DNA of 64,000 bases from VGWF01 sp964423465 (lineage in GTDB: Bacteria > Verrucomicrobiota > Kiritimatiellia > PWTM01), in contig CAYRFK010000002.1 in assembly GCA_964423465.1 (NCBI GenBank), positions 10,265 through 74,264 of the forward strand. Reading direction: 5' to 3'. The translations under genes were made by a program, and so were the position numbers. Shown in pieces: positions 1-9,026 of the stretch (position 1 is the stretch's first letter; every line of letters starts with the position of its first letter). The notes beneath the pieces are model-generated. The model saw nothing but the letters and a program-made list of their open reading frames with translations. It did not search any database and had not been told where the DNA came from.

Positions 1-1256
1 GTGAGATCGGCCTTGAGGTCGATCAGGCGCGGCGACGGACCGCCGGGGTGCTTGCCCTTGCGCTCGGGCTGCATCACGAGCTTCTCGTCGCCCGTCCGCA
101 CGGCCCAGATGGAGCGCGCCTTCATACGCCAGAAGAGAACGTCATGCGGATCACCCTTCTTCTCGCCGGCGAGGAACGGCACGAGGTCGACGCCGTCGAG
201 CTTCCAGTCCGCCGTCGGCTCGACGCCGGCCAGGGCGAGCGCGGTGGGCATCAGGTCGAGGCTGCTGACGGGCGGGTCATAGGCCCGGCCCGCCGGCAGC
301 CGGCCCTTCCACTGGACGAGGAACGGCACGCGGATCCCTCCCTCGAGCATGCCGCCCTTCTCGCCGCTGAGCGGCACGTTGCACGAGCCGTTGCGCTCGA
401 GCGGTCCGCCGTTGTCGCTGAGGAAGAGGACGAGCGTCGACTCTTCGAGGCCGTCGATCCGCAGTTGCCCGAGGATTGCGCCGACGGCGTCGTCGAGGCC
501 GGTGACCATCGCGGCGTACGTTCGGCGGTCGCCCTCGGGGATGTGGCGGACGCGCTCCAGGAGGTTCGACGTCGCCTGCAACGGAGTGTGCGGTGCGTTG
601 AAGGCGGCGTAGAGGAACCAGGGCGCCGCCCTGTTCCGGTGGATGAATGCCGCGGCCTCCCGGCCGAGGAGGTCGGTCCGGTAGCCTTCGGTCTTCCCGG
701 GCTTCCCGTTTCGTTCGAGCCATGTGAAGTAGCCCGGCACCGGTTTGCCTCCTGCGGGCGTGCGGAATTCCTCGCTGAAGTAGCAGTGTCCGCCTCCCAC
801 GAACCCGAACATCTCGTCGAACCCGCGCTTCAGCGGGTGGAACTGCGGTGCGTCGCCAAGGTGCCACTTGCCGACCATGCCCGTGCGATAGCCGGCGGCC
901 TTCAACCGGTCGGCAATCGTTCGCTGGTCGAGCGGCAGGCCCTTGCGGCCGGTTGCGTCGTCGCCCTCCCAGTTGATCTCGTGCCCGAAGCGGCTCTGGG
1001 AGCGGCCGGTCAACAGCCCCGCGCGGCTCGGCGAGCACATGCAGGAACTCACATAGCCGCTCGTGCACCGGATGCCGTTCTTCGCCAGCGAATCGATGTG
1101 CGGCGTGCGGATGTCCGGGCTGCCCTGGCAGCCGAGATCCTGGTAGCCCATGTCGTCGGCCAGGATCACGAGCATGTTCGGCCGCGGCGTCGCGGCCGGC
1201 GCAACCCCGGCCGCCAGCGCGGCCATCGCGAGAACCCACCACACTCGTATCGCCAT
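1..1256 (-). CDS. Secreted sulfatase, C-terminus cut by window edge
   Basis: A formylglycine-dependent sulfatase that hydrolyses sulfate esters, probably on polysaccharide and outside the cytoplasm. The ATG at 1256 begins a signal peptide (about residues 1-22, ending near VAPAA). The metal-binding pair DD (about residues 34-35) and the maturation motif CSPSR follow, with C74 the residue converted to formylglycine. A second conserved metal site is seen as LFLSDNG. The reading frame stays open to base 1 and ends in a typical late sulfatase sequence (RLIDLKADL), so only the last part is missing. It lies 69 bp downstream of another sulfatase on the same strand and is the last visible gene of the fucosidase operon. 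The exact substrate cannot be read from sequence. Confidence 0.93.
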   Translation of the reverse strand, partial: MAIRVWWVLAMAALAAGVAPAATPRPNMLVILADDMGYQDLGCQGSPDIRTPHIDSLAKNGIRCTSGYVSSCMCSPSRAGLLTGRSQSRFGHEINWEGDDATGRKGLPLDQRTIADRLKAAGYRTGMVGKWHLGDAPQFHPLKRGFDEMFGFVGGGHCYFSEEFRTPAGGKPVPGYFTWLERNGKPGKTEGYRTDLLGREAAAFIHRNRAAPWFLYAAFNAPHTPLQATSNLLERVRHIPEGDRRTYAAMVTGLDDAVGAILGQLRIDGLEESTLVLFLSDNGGPLERNGSCNVPLSGEKGGMLEGGIRVPFLVQWKGRLPAGRAYDPPVSSLDLMPTALALAGVEPTADWKLDGVDLVPFLAGEKKGDPHDVLFWRMKARSIWAVRTGDEKLVMQPERKGKHPGGPSPRLIDLKADL

Positions 1257-1325
1257 CACGCGAATACTCCTCGGAGACCGCCCACCCGGCGCGGACACCG
1301 CACGGCTAACGCGGCGGGCGCACGC

Positions 1326-2630
1326 TTATTGCACCGGGGGCCGCGGTTCCCCGCGCAGTGTCGAGGTGCGGACTTCATCCGCAAGCGCCGTGAGACGCGC
1401 AACAAGATCCGGGTGTGCGACCGCAACATCGTTCGTCTCGCCGAGGTCGGCGTCGAGGTTGTACAGCTGCGGCGCGGGGTCCAGGTGCAGCTTCCACGGC
1501 CCGTCGCGCATCGAGCGCTGCAGCCGCTTGTTCAGTCCGTAGAGAGCGAAGAGCGACCGCCGCGGCGACCGCGCGCCTTCCCGGCCTAGCAACAGCGGCG
1601 CGAAACTGTCTCCGTCGAGCTCCCGGTCGCGCGGCACCCGGCCTCCGCAGAGCGCGGCGAGCGTCGGCAGGATGTCCATCGCGGTGACGAACTCCCCGCA
1701 CACGCGGCCGGCAGGCACGCGGCCGGGGCCCCACGCGAGCAACGGTACGCGCAATCCGCCCTCGAATACCGTGTGCTTCGTCCCACGCAACGGCGCCGCG
1801 GATCCCGGCGTGTTGCGCTCGGGACCGTTGTCGCTGGTGAAGAGCACGAGCGTGTTCGTCGCCAGCCCGAGTTCGCGGAGCTTGCCGAGAATCTCGCCGG
1901 TGCTCCAGTCGAGTTCCTCGACGGCGTCGCCGTAGAGCCCGCGCGCGGACTTGCCCTTGAACCGCAGCGACGCGTCGAACGGGATGTGCGGCATCGCGTG
2001 CGCGAGGTAGAGAAAGAAGGGACCCTCGCGGTGGGCCTCGATAAACCGCAGGGCCTCCTCCGTGTACATCCCGGTCATTTCGGCAGGCACGGCTGGACGC
2101 TTCACCACGGCGTCGCCGCGCAGCACCGGCGTACCGCCCTCGGCATCGAACTGCACGGTCTCGAACCTGTCGAGGTTGTGGAGCACCCCGAAGTAGCTGT
2201 CGAAGCCCTGGTCCATCGGCCGCATCCCGGGCTTGAAGCCGAGGTGCCACTTCCCGATGCAGCCGGTCGCGTAGCCCGCCGGCTTCACGACCTCGGCGAG
2301 CGTGACCTCGGCCGCGGCGAGCCCGTTCGTTGCGTCGGGGCGCAGCACGCCGGCGGCCAGCCCGCTGCGACCGGGATAGCGCCCCGTCATCATCGCCGCG
2401 CGCGACGGCGTACACAGCGGCGCCGCAACCGCGAAGTCGGTGAAGCGCGTCCCTTCCGCCGCCATGCGGTCGAGATTCGGCGTCCGGATATCCGGCGCGC
2501 CGTAGCAGCCAGCATCGCCGTAACCGAGGTCATCGCAGAGGATCAGGATGACGTTCGGCCGGTCGGCGACGGCGGCCGTCGCGATTCCAAGCCACACGGC
2601 GGTCCATCGCAGGTTCATGATTCGTTGCAT
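1326..2630 (-). CDS. Secreted sulfatase
   Basis: A 434-residue type I sulfatase for sulfate-ester removal. An N-terminal signal peptide (about residues 1-22, ending AAVA) precedes DRPNVILILCDDLGYGDAG, with metal ligands D33 and D34. The maturation motif CTPSR places the formylglycine cysteine at C73. Conserved GKWHLG (about 126) and FTSDNGP (about 265) supply further active-site residues. The start is supported by GGGGAGGG seven bases upstream. It lies 80 bp after the GH29 fucosidase and 69 bp before the next sulfatase, so both probably desulfate the same fucose-containing glycan. It needs a formylglycine-generating or anaerobic sulfatase-maturating enzyme, which is not in this window. Confidence 0.95.
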   Translation of the reverse strand: MQRIMNLRWTAVWLGIATAAVADRPNVILILCDDLGYGDAGCYGAPDIRTPNLDRMAAEGTRFTDFAVAAPLCTPSRAAMMTGRYPGRSGLAAGVLRPDATNGLAAAEVTLAEVVKPAGYATGCIGKWHLGFKPGMRPMDQGFDSYFGVLHNLDRFETVQFDAEGGTPVLRGDAVVKRPAVPAEMTGMYTEEALRFIEAHREGPFFLYLAHAMPHIPFDASLRFKGKSARGLYGDAVEELDWSTGEILGKLRELGLATNTLVLFTSDNGPERNTPGSAAPLRGTKHTVFEGGLRVPLLAWGPGRVPAGRVCGEFVTAMDILPTLAALCGGRVPRDRELDGDSFAPLLLGREGARSPRRSLFALYGLNKRLQRSMRDGPWKLHLDPAPQLYNLDADLGETNDVAVAHPDLVARLTALADEVRTSTLRGEPRPPVQ

Positions 2631-2710
2631 ATCGGCACCCTCCCCAGATCACGACGGGTGCAGACTGCGCGGGCGGCAGACCGTCATCGCACTGCCGCGC
2701 CGGCGCGGAT

Positions 2711-3856
2711 TCAGGTCCGGACAGGCCAGCCGTCGGCGCGGATGCGGCGGCCCATCTCGCGCAGGACCTCCGCGTGGACCGGCTCGATCGATCCGTCGCC
2801 GCGCGGCCCCGAGTTCAGCAACAAGTTCGCGCCCGCGGCTCGCGCCGCAGCGAGCTTCGCCATCGCCTCGTTCACCGTGATGTGCCCCGCGTCCTTGTGG
2901 TAGCCCCAGCTCTTCTCCTGCAGCGTCGAGCAGATCTCGATCGGCTTCTCCGGCCGCTCCGCGATCGCGCCCGACGAACCCGGCCGGTCGCCCTTCGCCG
3001 GCATCTTGTGCTCCGGCGCGAAGAAGTCCTCCGTGCCGAGCAACCCCTGCTTGTACGACACCAGGACCTGCGGCTGGAGCCGGTGGATCAGGTCGTAGAG
3101 TTCCTGGCAGCGGAACTTCGCGCGGTCACCGGTCAGCGGCACGCCGATGCCGTCGAGCCAGATCGCCGCGATCGGGCCGTAGTTCGTCAGCAGCTCGGTG
3201 ATCTGCGCGGACATGAAGTCAAGGTACCGGTTGAGGTCGTGCGCGGCGCCGGTGGCATAGGAGGGCTCGGGCGGGTCGTACTTCGGGCGCGCGCTGCCGC
3301 CCCATTCGTCGTTGTTCGGTGCGTGCGGATGGCGCCAGTCACGCCCGTGCGAGTAGTACAGGCAAAGCCCGAGCCCCTTCTTTGCGCAGGCCGCCGAAAG
3401 CTCGCCGACCAGGTCGCGGCGGGCGGGGCTGTTCATGCTGTGAAAGTCGGTCTGCTTCGTCTCGAAGAGGCAGAACGAGTCGTGGTGCCGCGTCGTGATG
3501 TTGACGTAGCGCATCTCCGCAGCCTTCGCGAGATCGGTGATGAAGTCGGCATCGAACTTCGCCGCGGTGAACCGGTCCTTGAGCTTCGCGTACTCCGCCA
3601 CCGGGATCTTCTCCCGGAGTTGGACCCATTCGTGCCGCTCGAGCAGCGAGTAGAGTCCAAAATGGAGGAACAGGCCGAACTTCGCATCGCGGAACCACTC
3701 GAGCGCGGCGGCGCGTGGATCCGCCGCGTAGCGCTCCGCGCGGGATGCGAGGTACGACGGCGGCTTCGGTGCGGCACGCGCCGGCAGTCCCGCCGCCACC
3801 GATGCCCCCGCCACCGCCGTCGCCCGAAGGAATTCGCGCCGCGGAAACGTCTTCAT
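2711..3856 (-). CDS. GH29 alpha-L-fucosidase with Tat signal
   Basis: A 381-residue retaining alpha-L-fucosidase that releases terminal L-fucose from glycans. Residues 1-29 form a twin-arginine leader (RREFLRA, then a small-residue hydrophobic stretch ending ARAAP), so a folded enzyme should be exported. The GH29 core is clear: GLFLHFGLYS (about 61-70), the TTRHHDSFCLF block (121-131) with its histidine pair, and IWLDGIG, where D235 is the probable nucleophile. The acid/base residue is not obvious by eye. The start codon overlaps the stop of the upstream GRE activase (ATGA, 3853-3856), implying translational coupling. Association with two downstream sulfatases suggests sulfated fucose polymers such as fucoidan as the source. 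Confidence 0.93.
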   Translation of the reverse strand: MKTFPRREFLRATAVAGASVAAGLPARAAPKPPSYLASRAERYAADPRAAALEWFRDAKFGLFLHFGLYSLLERHEWVQLREKIPVAEYAKLKDRFTAAKFDADFITDLAKAAEMRYVNITTRHHDSFCLFETKQTDFHSMNSPARRDLVGELSAACAKKGLGLCLYYSHGRDWRHPHAPNNDEWGGSARPKYDPPEPSYATGAAHDLNRYLDFMSAQITELLTNYGPIAAIWLDGIGVPLTGDRAKFRCQELYDLIHRLQPQVLVSYKQGLLGTEDFFAPEHKMPAKGDRPGSSGAIAERPEKPIEICSTLQEKSWGYHKDAGHITVNEAMAKLAAARAAGANLLLNSGPRGDGSIEPVHAEVLREMGRRIRADGWPVRT

Positions 3857-4791
3857 GCCATCCCCTCCCCTGTCCGGCCCGTCGAGGCCGATCCGAGCTT
3901 CACCCCCTGCCGTCGCAGCCGCTCGTTCCATCCCTTTACCGTCTCTCGCGACGGCGGCCTCACCGTGTCCGGGAACTTCGTTGTCAGCCCGAGCCGCGGC
4001 AGCTTCGCGCGCCACAGGTCGTAGTAGGGCAGCAACTCGACCCCTTCCAGGTTCGGCAGCTCCCGCGTCAGCGCCGCGATGCCGTCGAGGTGGGCCTCGC
4101 GGTCGTTGTGGCCGGGGATCATCGGACATCGCAGCAGGATGCGCGCGCCCGTCGCGTGCAGCCGCTTCAAGTTGTCGAGGATCGTCTCGTTCGACTCCCC
4201 GACGAATCGCTTGTGCAGCACCGGATCGGTCTCCTTGAGGTCGTAGAGCCACAGATCGGTGAGCGGCGCCAGCCCCGCCAGCACGCCCCACGGTGCGTGC
4301 CCGGAGGTCTCCACGCACGTGTGCAGGCGCGCGCGCCGAGCCGCCCCAAGCAGCGCCGCCGCGTAGTCGGGTTGGAACAGCGGCTCGCCGCCGGAGAGCG
4401 TCACCCCGCCGCCGGACGAGGCGTAGTAGTCGCGGTCGCGTTCAACGAGCGCCATCACCTCGTCCACCGTCGCGTCGCGTCCGACCCGTTCCAGCGCCTT
4501 CGGATCGCAGACGGACACGCACTCGCCGCAGACCGTGCAGGCCTTCCGGTCGATCGCCGCGGGCGCGCCGGCCGTTCCGCCGGAAGCCGCCTTGAACCGG
4601 CAGGCCGGCGCGCACGCGCCGCAGGCTATGCAGCGGTCCGGCATGTAGGACAGCAGCGGATCGAGCGTCAGGCTCTCCGGGTTCCCGCACCAGAGGCAGC
4701 GCAACGGGCAGCCCTTCAGAAAGACCGTCGTGCGGATCCCGGGCCCGTCGTGGATCGCAAAGCGCTGGATGTCGAAGATGCGGCCCTTCAT
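3853..4791 (-). CDS. Glycyl radical enzyme activating protein (radical SAM)
   Basis: A 312-residue activase that uses S-adenosylmethionine and a [4Fe-4S] cluster to install the glycyl radical on its partner enzyme. The radical SAM triad is C28, C32 and C35 (KGCPLRCLWC). Two ferredoxin-like motifs follow (CIACGACAPAC and CTVCGECVSVC, about residues 54-95), the insert found in activases of GRE dehydratases and lyases and absent from classical PflA. GGVTLSGGEP is the SAM-binding glycine motif. No signal peptide is present, so activation should happen in the cytoplasm. Its ATG overlaps the stop of the GRE (ATGA, 4788-4791), which identifies the GRE as its substrate. Its stop overlaps the fucosidase start. 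Confidence 0.95.
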   Translation of the reverse strand: MKGRIFDIQRFAIHDGPGIRTTVFLKGCPLRCLWCGNPESLTLDPLLSYMPDRCIACGACAPACRFKAASGGTAGAPAAIDRKACTVCGECVSVCDPKALERVGRDATVDEVMALVERDRDYYASSGGGVTLSGGEPLFQPDYAAALLGAARRARLHTCVETSGHAPWGVLAGLAPLTDLWLYDLKETDPVLHKRFVGESNETILDNLKRLHATGARILLRCPMIPGHNDREAHLDGIAALTRELPNLEGVELLPYYDLWRAKLPRLGLTTKFPDTVRPPSRETVKGWNERLRRQGVKLGSASTGRTGEGMA

Positions 4792-7202
4792 CCGTGCTCC
4801 GTCCTTGCGATGATCTCCTCCTGCATGTCGGGCGTCAGGCGCACGAAGAACTCGCTGAAGCCGGCGACGCGCACGACGAGGTCGCGGTACGCGTCGGGGT
4901 TCGCCCGCGCGGCGCGCAGCGTGTCGGCGCTGACGACGTTGATCTGGAGCTCCTGACCGCCCCTTGCAAAATACGCGTTCAGCATCGCCCGCAGTTTCGC
5001 GCGCTGAGCGTCGGTCGCGATCATCCCCGCGTGGAAGCGGATGTTGACCTGGTAGCCGCACTGCCAGCTCTTGGTCGAGTTGAGCTTGCAGACCGAGTTC
5101 AGCACCGCGGTCGGGCCGTTGCGCTCGCAGCCCATCGAGGCCGCGACAGAGCTGGCCAGCGGTGTACCCGCGAGGCGGCCGTCGGGCGTGGCGGGCGTGA
5201 CGCGGCCCTGCTTGACCGCGCCGCTGCGGACGACATGGCTGTTGCCGAACCGGCTGCCGTCGCGCGGGTCCTTGTAGAGCGCCGCCAGCGGCCGGTCGCG
5301 CATGCGCTCGACGACGCGGATCACGGCATCAAGCCGTGGATCGTCGTTCCCCTGCTTCGGCGCCGCCTGCAGCTTCGCGCGCAGCCGTTCGTGGCCTTCG
5401 AAGTTGGCCTTGCACGCCGCGGCGACCTCGTCGAGCGTCGCCTGCTTCTTCTCGTAGACGACCTCGCGCACGGCGGCGAGGCAGTCGACCGCGTTGGCAA
5501 ACGCGATGCCGCCGCAGGAAAGGAAATTGTAGGCCGTGCCGTCGGCCATGTCACGGGCGCGCTCCACGCAGCCGTCGAAGAAGCACGAGGTCAGCGGTGT
5601 CTTGCCCCAGCGGATCTGGGCCTGCAGCTCCATCATCTGGTTGTCGCGGCTCTTCTCCATCGCGATCCGGATATAGGCTCCGACGGCGTCCGCGAAGGCA
5701 TCGAACGTCGCGAGCTGCGCCGGCGCCGGGGCGATGTCGCGCCACTTCCATTGGTCCTTGTGCCCGCGGCCGCCGGTGATCGCGGCCTCGATCGCCTGCA
5801 GGTAGCCGCAGTGGGCGCCGGGGTTGTAGTACCACTTGCCCGGCACGGCGAGTTCGTTGCAGCCGACGGGGACGTAGTTGAATGCGTCCTCGCGCGCGAT
5901 GCCGAGTTCCTGCAGCGCGGCGGGGATCGCGGCGTCGCTCCAGATCATCGGGAAGCACGTGCTGCGCTCGAGGCGCGAGAGACAGAAGTCGAAGAACTTC
6001 GGATCGATCTTCGGGTGCCACCGCATCCACAGCAACGGCTCGGGCAGCACGAGGTTGGTGTGGGCCTCGACGAAGAGCCAGCTCAGACGGTTGGTCTGGT
6101 CCCGCCCGTCGGACGTCGAGCCGCCGACGCACAGGCCTTGCGTCAGATGGTGTTCCGGGCCCCAGAACGAGTTGTCGTACTGCTTCAGCGCGAAGTTCTC
6201 CGCGAGCCGCAGTGCCGCCGCATCGTCGAGCCGTCCCGCCTTCACGTCGCGCTCGTAGAACGGGAACAGGAGCTGGTCGATGCGGTCCGGCGTGCACGAG
6301 TAGCCGTGGCCTTCGATGTGGACCGCCTGGTGGACGAACCAGACCAACTGCATCGCCTCGCGGAAGGTCTCCGGCGGCTGCGTCGCGACGAGGCCGGCGA
6401 TCCGCGCCATCTCGCGAAGCTCCGAGGCGCGCGCGGCGTTCGTGCAGCGCCCGGCCTCGAACGCGAGGAACTCCGCGTGGCGCGCGATCCAGGCGGACAG
6501 CCCGGTCAGCGCATCGTCCGCCGCACCGAGGAAGGCGAGGCCGTCCGCGTCCGCACCGACGGCCTTCCGACGCCGCACACCATCGCGCACGCCGCCCAGT
6601 CCGACGCGCAGCAGTTCGCCATAGGACGGGCTCAGGTGACCCTGATTCGAGATGAACTTGTAGTTGGTCTCGCGCGGCAGGTCCGCGGCCGACTTCACGG
6701 GCGGCTGGCCCATCAGCTCGGTGCGGTAGAGACCCCAGAGGTTTCGACTCGCCCAGTATTCGCGGATCTCCTCCGGCACCTGCCCGGCAAGGTGCCCGGC
6801 ACGCGCGGGATTTTCGGACGTCCAGATCGGGTTCTCCGCGATGCCCAGTTCGACCATCACCGGCATCGCCCCGGGGATCTCGCACATGGTCCCGGCGAGG
6901 CCGTCGTGGGGCCGGACGCACAGGGGAACCGTTTCAAAATACTCGCGCAGCGCCGCGGCCTTGCGTACGACCCACGGGTCGCGCTCGCGGGCCTGGAAGA
7001 CCTTCGTAAAAGTGCGCGCGCGGTGCAGCGCTACCGCGAACGGCGAGTCGACCACCTCACGGCGCAGCGCGCCCATCGAAGCCGCCGAGGGTGACGGTGC
7101 GCCCGCCAACAACCGGCCCGCACCCGCGGCGCCGATCGCACCGAGGAAGGCGCGGCGGGAGAGGCGAAGGCCGGAACATTGCAACTTCGTTCGCCGCCTC
7201 AT
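4788..7202 (-). CDS. Glycyl radical enzyme with Tat leader, substrate unknown
   Basis: An 804-residue glycyl radical enzyme. I chose the ATG at 7202 because GGAG lies seven bases upstream; an in-frame GTG at 7247 has no such site. The radical glycine is G781 in RVAGFSEFF, 24 residues from the end. The thiyl cysteine is C448 in GCNELAVPGK, with E450 as likely acid/base. A single cysteine (not the CC pair of pyruvate formate-lyase) and HIEGHGYSCTPDRIDQ resemble dehydratase or lyase GREs; CNE replaces the usual CVEP. Residues 12-35 are a canonical twin-arginine leader (LSRRAFLGAIGAAGAG), which is very odd for an oxygen-sensitive cytoplasmic enzyme. M43 (MGALRREV), just after the leader, could give a cytoplasmic form. 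Coupled to its activase by ATGA. Confidence 0.92.
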   Translation of the reverse strand: MRRRTKLQCSGLRLSRRAFLGAIGAAGAGRLLAGAPSPSAASMGALRREVVDSPFAVALHRARTFTKVFQARERDPWVVRKAAALREYFETVPLCVRPHDGLAGTMCEIPGAMPVMVELGIAENPIWTSENPARAGHLAGQVPEEIREYWASRNLWGLYRTELMGQPPVKSAADLPRETNYKFISNQGHLSPSYGELLRVGLGGVRDGVRRRKAVGADADGLAFLGAADDALTGLSAWIARHAEFLAFEAGRCTNAARASELREMARIAGLVATQPPETFREAMQLVWFVHQAVHIEGHGYSCTPDRIDQLLFPFYERDVKAGRLDDAAALRLAENFALKQYDNSFWGPEHHLTQGLCVGGSTSDGRDQTNRLSWLFVEAHTNLVLPEPLLWMRWHPKIDPKFFDFCLSRLERSTCFPMIWSDAAIPAALQELGIAREDAFNYVPVGCNELAVPGKWYYNPGAHCGYLQAIEAAITGGRGHKDQWKWRDIAPAPAQLATFDAFADAVGAYIRIAMEKSRDNQMMELQAQIRWGKTPLTSCFFDGCVERARDMADGTAYNFLSCGGIAFANAVDCLAAVREVVYEKKQATLDEVAAACKANFEGHERLRAKLQAAPKQGNDDPRLDAVIRVVERMRDRPLAALYKDPRDGSRFGNSHVVRSGAVKQGRVTPATPDGRLAGTPLASSVAASMGCERNGPTAVLNSVCKLNSTKSWQCGYQVNIRFHAGMIATDAQRAKLRAMLNAYFARGGQELQINVVSADTLRAARANPDAYRDLVVRVAGFSEFFVRLTPDMQEEIIARTEHG

Positions 7203-7251
7203 GGCATGTCTCCGATCCAAGGTGTCAGGCTGTCTGCACTCTGACACACCA

Positions 7252-7284
7252 CTTCCGTTTTCCGTCTTCCGTTTTCCGTTTTCG
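7252..7284 (-). repeat. Heptamer array, unit A[A/G]ACGGA
   Basis: Read on the minus strand, the spacer between the aldolase and the GRE holds about four and a half tandem 7-bp units (AAACGGA, AAACGGA, AGACGGA, AAACGGA). The same heptamer family recurs at 10231-10271. Function unknown. Confidence 0.8.
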
Positions 7285-7286
7285 GC

Positions 7287-8081
7287 CTAGTACCCGCCGG
7301 CCCCGATCTTCCCGCCGCTCGATTCCGCCGTCTGCCCGGCCTTCTCGGCGGCTTCACGGCGGCGGTACTCGTCCATCATCGCCGCGGTCGCCGTCGCACC
7401 GCAGCGCGTGGCGCCCAGGTCGCGCACCCGGATGAGCCCATCGAGATCGCGTACGCCGCCGGCCGCCTTGACCTGCACCCGCGGCGAGCAGTTCGCCCGC
7501 ATCAGCGCGAGGTCGTGCTCCGTGGCGCCCTTGTAATTATAGGCACCGTCGGGCTGCTTGACGAAGCCGTAGCCGGTCGAGGTCTTGACCCAGTCGGCGC
7601 CGGCGCGCTCGCAGAGACCGCAGAGCTTCACCTTGAACGCATCGCCGTCGAGCCCGGCCCCGCCCTTCGCCAGGTAGTCGTTCTCGAAGATGACCTTCAC
7701 CTTCGCGCCGTGGCGGTGGGCCTCGTCGCAGACCGCCTTCACGTCGGCCTCGACAAAGTCCCACTCGCCCGACAGCGCCTTGCCGATGTTGATGACCATA
7801 TCGATCTCGACCGCGCCGGCCTCGCACGCCGTCCGCGTCTCGAAGCATTTCACCGACGTCGCCGAGTGGCCGTGCGGGAAGCCGATCACGCAGCCGACGT
7901 GGACGCCGGTGCCGCGCAGCAGCTCCGCCGCGCGCCTCACGGCGTAGGGCTTGATGCAGACCGACGCGACGCCGTACTTCGCCGCAACACGGCAGCCGTC
8001 CTCCAGATCCCCATCCGTCATGGTCGGGTGGAGAAGCGAATGGTCGATCATCTTGGCGAGGTCTTCGTAGGTGTACTTCAT
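7287..8081 (-). CDS. deoC: DeoC-type aldolase (deoxyribose-phosphate aldolase family)
   Basis: A 264-residue class I aldolase of the DeoC family, whose known reaction is 2-deoxyribose-5-phosphate to acetaldehyde plus glyceraldehyde-3-phosphate. The Schiff-base lysine is K166 in WVKTSTGYGF. The second conserved lysine is K205 in VKAAGGVRD, and D94 (EIDMVIN) corresponds to the catalytic aspartate. The ATG at 8081 has GGAAGG five bases upstream; an ATG five codons earlier has no such site. It starts one base after the stop of the isomerase gene. In this operon it may cleave a deoxy-sugar formed by the GRE rather than serve nucleoside salvage. That role is inferred from context only. Confidence 0.93.
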   Translation of the reverse strand: MKYTYEDLAKMIDHSLLHPTMTDGDLEDGCRVAAKYGVASVCIKPYAVRRAAELLRGTGVHVGCVIGFPHGHSATSVKCFETRTACEAGAVEIDMVINIGKALSGEWDFVEADVKAVCDEAHRHGAKVKVIFENDYLAKGGAGLDGDAFKVKLCGLCERAGADWVKTSTGYGFVKQPDGAYNYKGATEHDLALMRANCSPRVQVKAAGGVRDLDGLIRVRDLGATRCGATATAAMMDEYRRREAAEKAGQTAESSGGKIGAGGY

Positions 8082-8082
8082 A

Positions 8083-9003
8083 TCAGCCTTCCGCAATGAA
8101 TGTGCGCAGGAATCGCCCGGCGGTGCGCAGCGCGCGCTGGCGGCCGGCCAGGGTCTTGCCGAAGGCGTCGTCCTCGACCTCGATGCACACAGGGCCCTCG
8201 TAGCCGACCTCCATCAGGCGGCCGGTGAAGCGGCCCCAGTCGATCTCGCCGAGACCGGGAATGCAGGGCTGGTGGTAGACGAGCGGCGTTGCGAGGATGC
8301 CGGCGTCGTCGAGCCGGTCGCGGCGGAGGCGCACATCCTTCGCGTGGATGTGGAACAGCCTGTCCTTGAACGCTCGCAGGGGGGCGAGCCAGTCCATGTG
8401 CTGCCACACGAGGTGCGACGGGTCGTAGTTGAGGCCGAAGCTCTTCGACGGAATGTCCGCGAACATACGCCTCCAAACCGCCGGCGCATGGGCGAGGTTC
8501 TTCCCGCCGGGCCACTCGTCGCGCGTGAAGAGCATCGGGCAGTTCTCGATGCCGATCCGCACGCCGTGGTCTTCGGCGAAAGCGACCAGCGGCTTCCAGG
8601 TCTTGAGGAAGCGCGGCCAGTTGTCGTCGACGCTCTTCGTCCAGTCGCGGCCGACGAACGTGTTGACCTGCCGGAGCCCCAACTTCTCGGCCGCGCCGAT
8701 GACACGACGGATGTGGGTCACCGCGGCGCGGGCGACGGCGGCGTCGGGGTCCAGCGCGTTCGGGTAGAAGCCGAGCCCGCTGATGCCGACGCCGTGCGCC
8801 TTCATGACGCCGTTGACCTCGTCGGCTCTTGTCTTCGTCAATCCGGTGACGTCAACGTGCGTGACGCCGGCGTACTTGCGTTCGGCTTTGCCGACCGGCC
8901 AGCACATCAGCTCCACGCAGTCGAACCCCTCTGCCGCGGCGAACTTGGCCACTGCGTCGAGCTTCAGGTCCGGCAGAATCGCGCTCACGAATCCGAGTTT
9001 CAT
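8083..9003 (-). CDS. Sugar phosphate isomerase/epimerase-like TIM barrel
   Basis: A 306-residue protein of the xylose isomerase-like TIM barrel family (AP endonuclease 2 fold), which includes inositol, hydroxypyruvate and tagatose/psicose isomerases and epimerases. It has no signal peptide. Likely metal ligands lie in IGIENCPM (E about 158), LNYDPSHLVWQ (D and H about 192-195), FHIHAKDV (about 220) and VCIEVEDD (E about 283), the usual four-carboxylate/histidine pattern. The ATG at 9003 is preceded by GGGAG. Position between a dehydrogenase and an aldolase suggests isomerisation or epimerisation of a sugar or inosose intermediate. The substrate cannot be assigned. Confidence 0.9.
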   Translation of the reverse strand: MKLGFVSAILPDLKLDAVAKFAAAEGFDCVELMCWPVGKAERKYAGVTHVDVTGLTKTRADEVNGVMKAHGVGISGLGFYPNALDPDAAVARAAVTHIRRVIGAAEKLGLRQVNTFVGRDWTKSVDDNWPRFLKTWKPLVAFAEDHGVRIGIENCPMLFTRDEWPGGKNLAHAPAVWRRMFADIPSKSFGLNYDPSHLVWQHMDWLAPLRAFKDRLFHIHAKDVRLRRDRLDDAGILATPLVYHQPCIPGLGEIDWGRFTGRLMEVGYEGPVCIEVEDDAFGKTLAGRQRALRTAGRFLRTFIAEG

Positions 9004-9026
9004 CGCTGGATCTCCCTTGGATTGCA

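Noticed and set aside
48..1589. Plus-strand frame of 513 codons over the two first sulfatases
   Set aside because: Antisense shadow of clear sulfatase coding sequence; no homologous features.
4794..7094. Plus-strand frame of 766 codons opposite the GRE
   Set aside because: Composition is His/Arg/Val-rich with no motifs; the minus strand is plainly a GRE.
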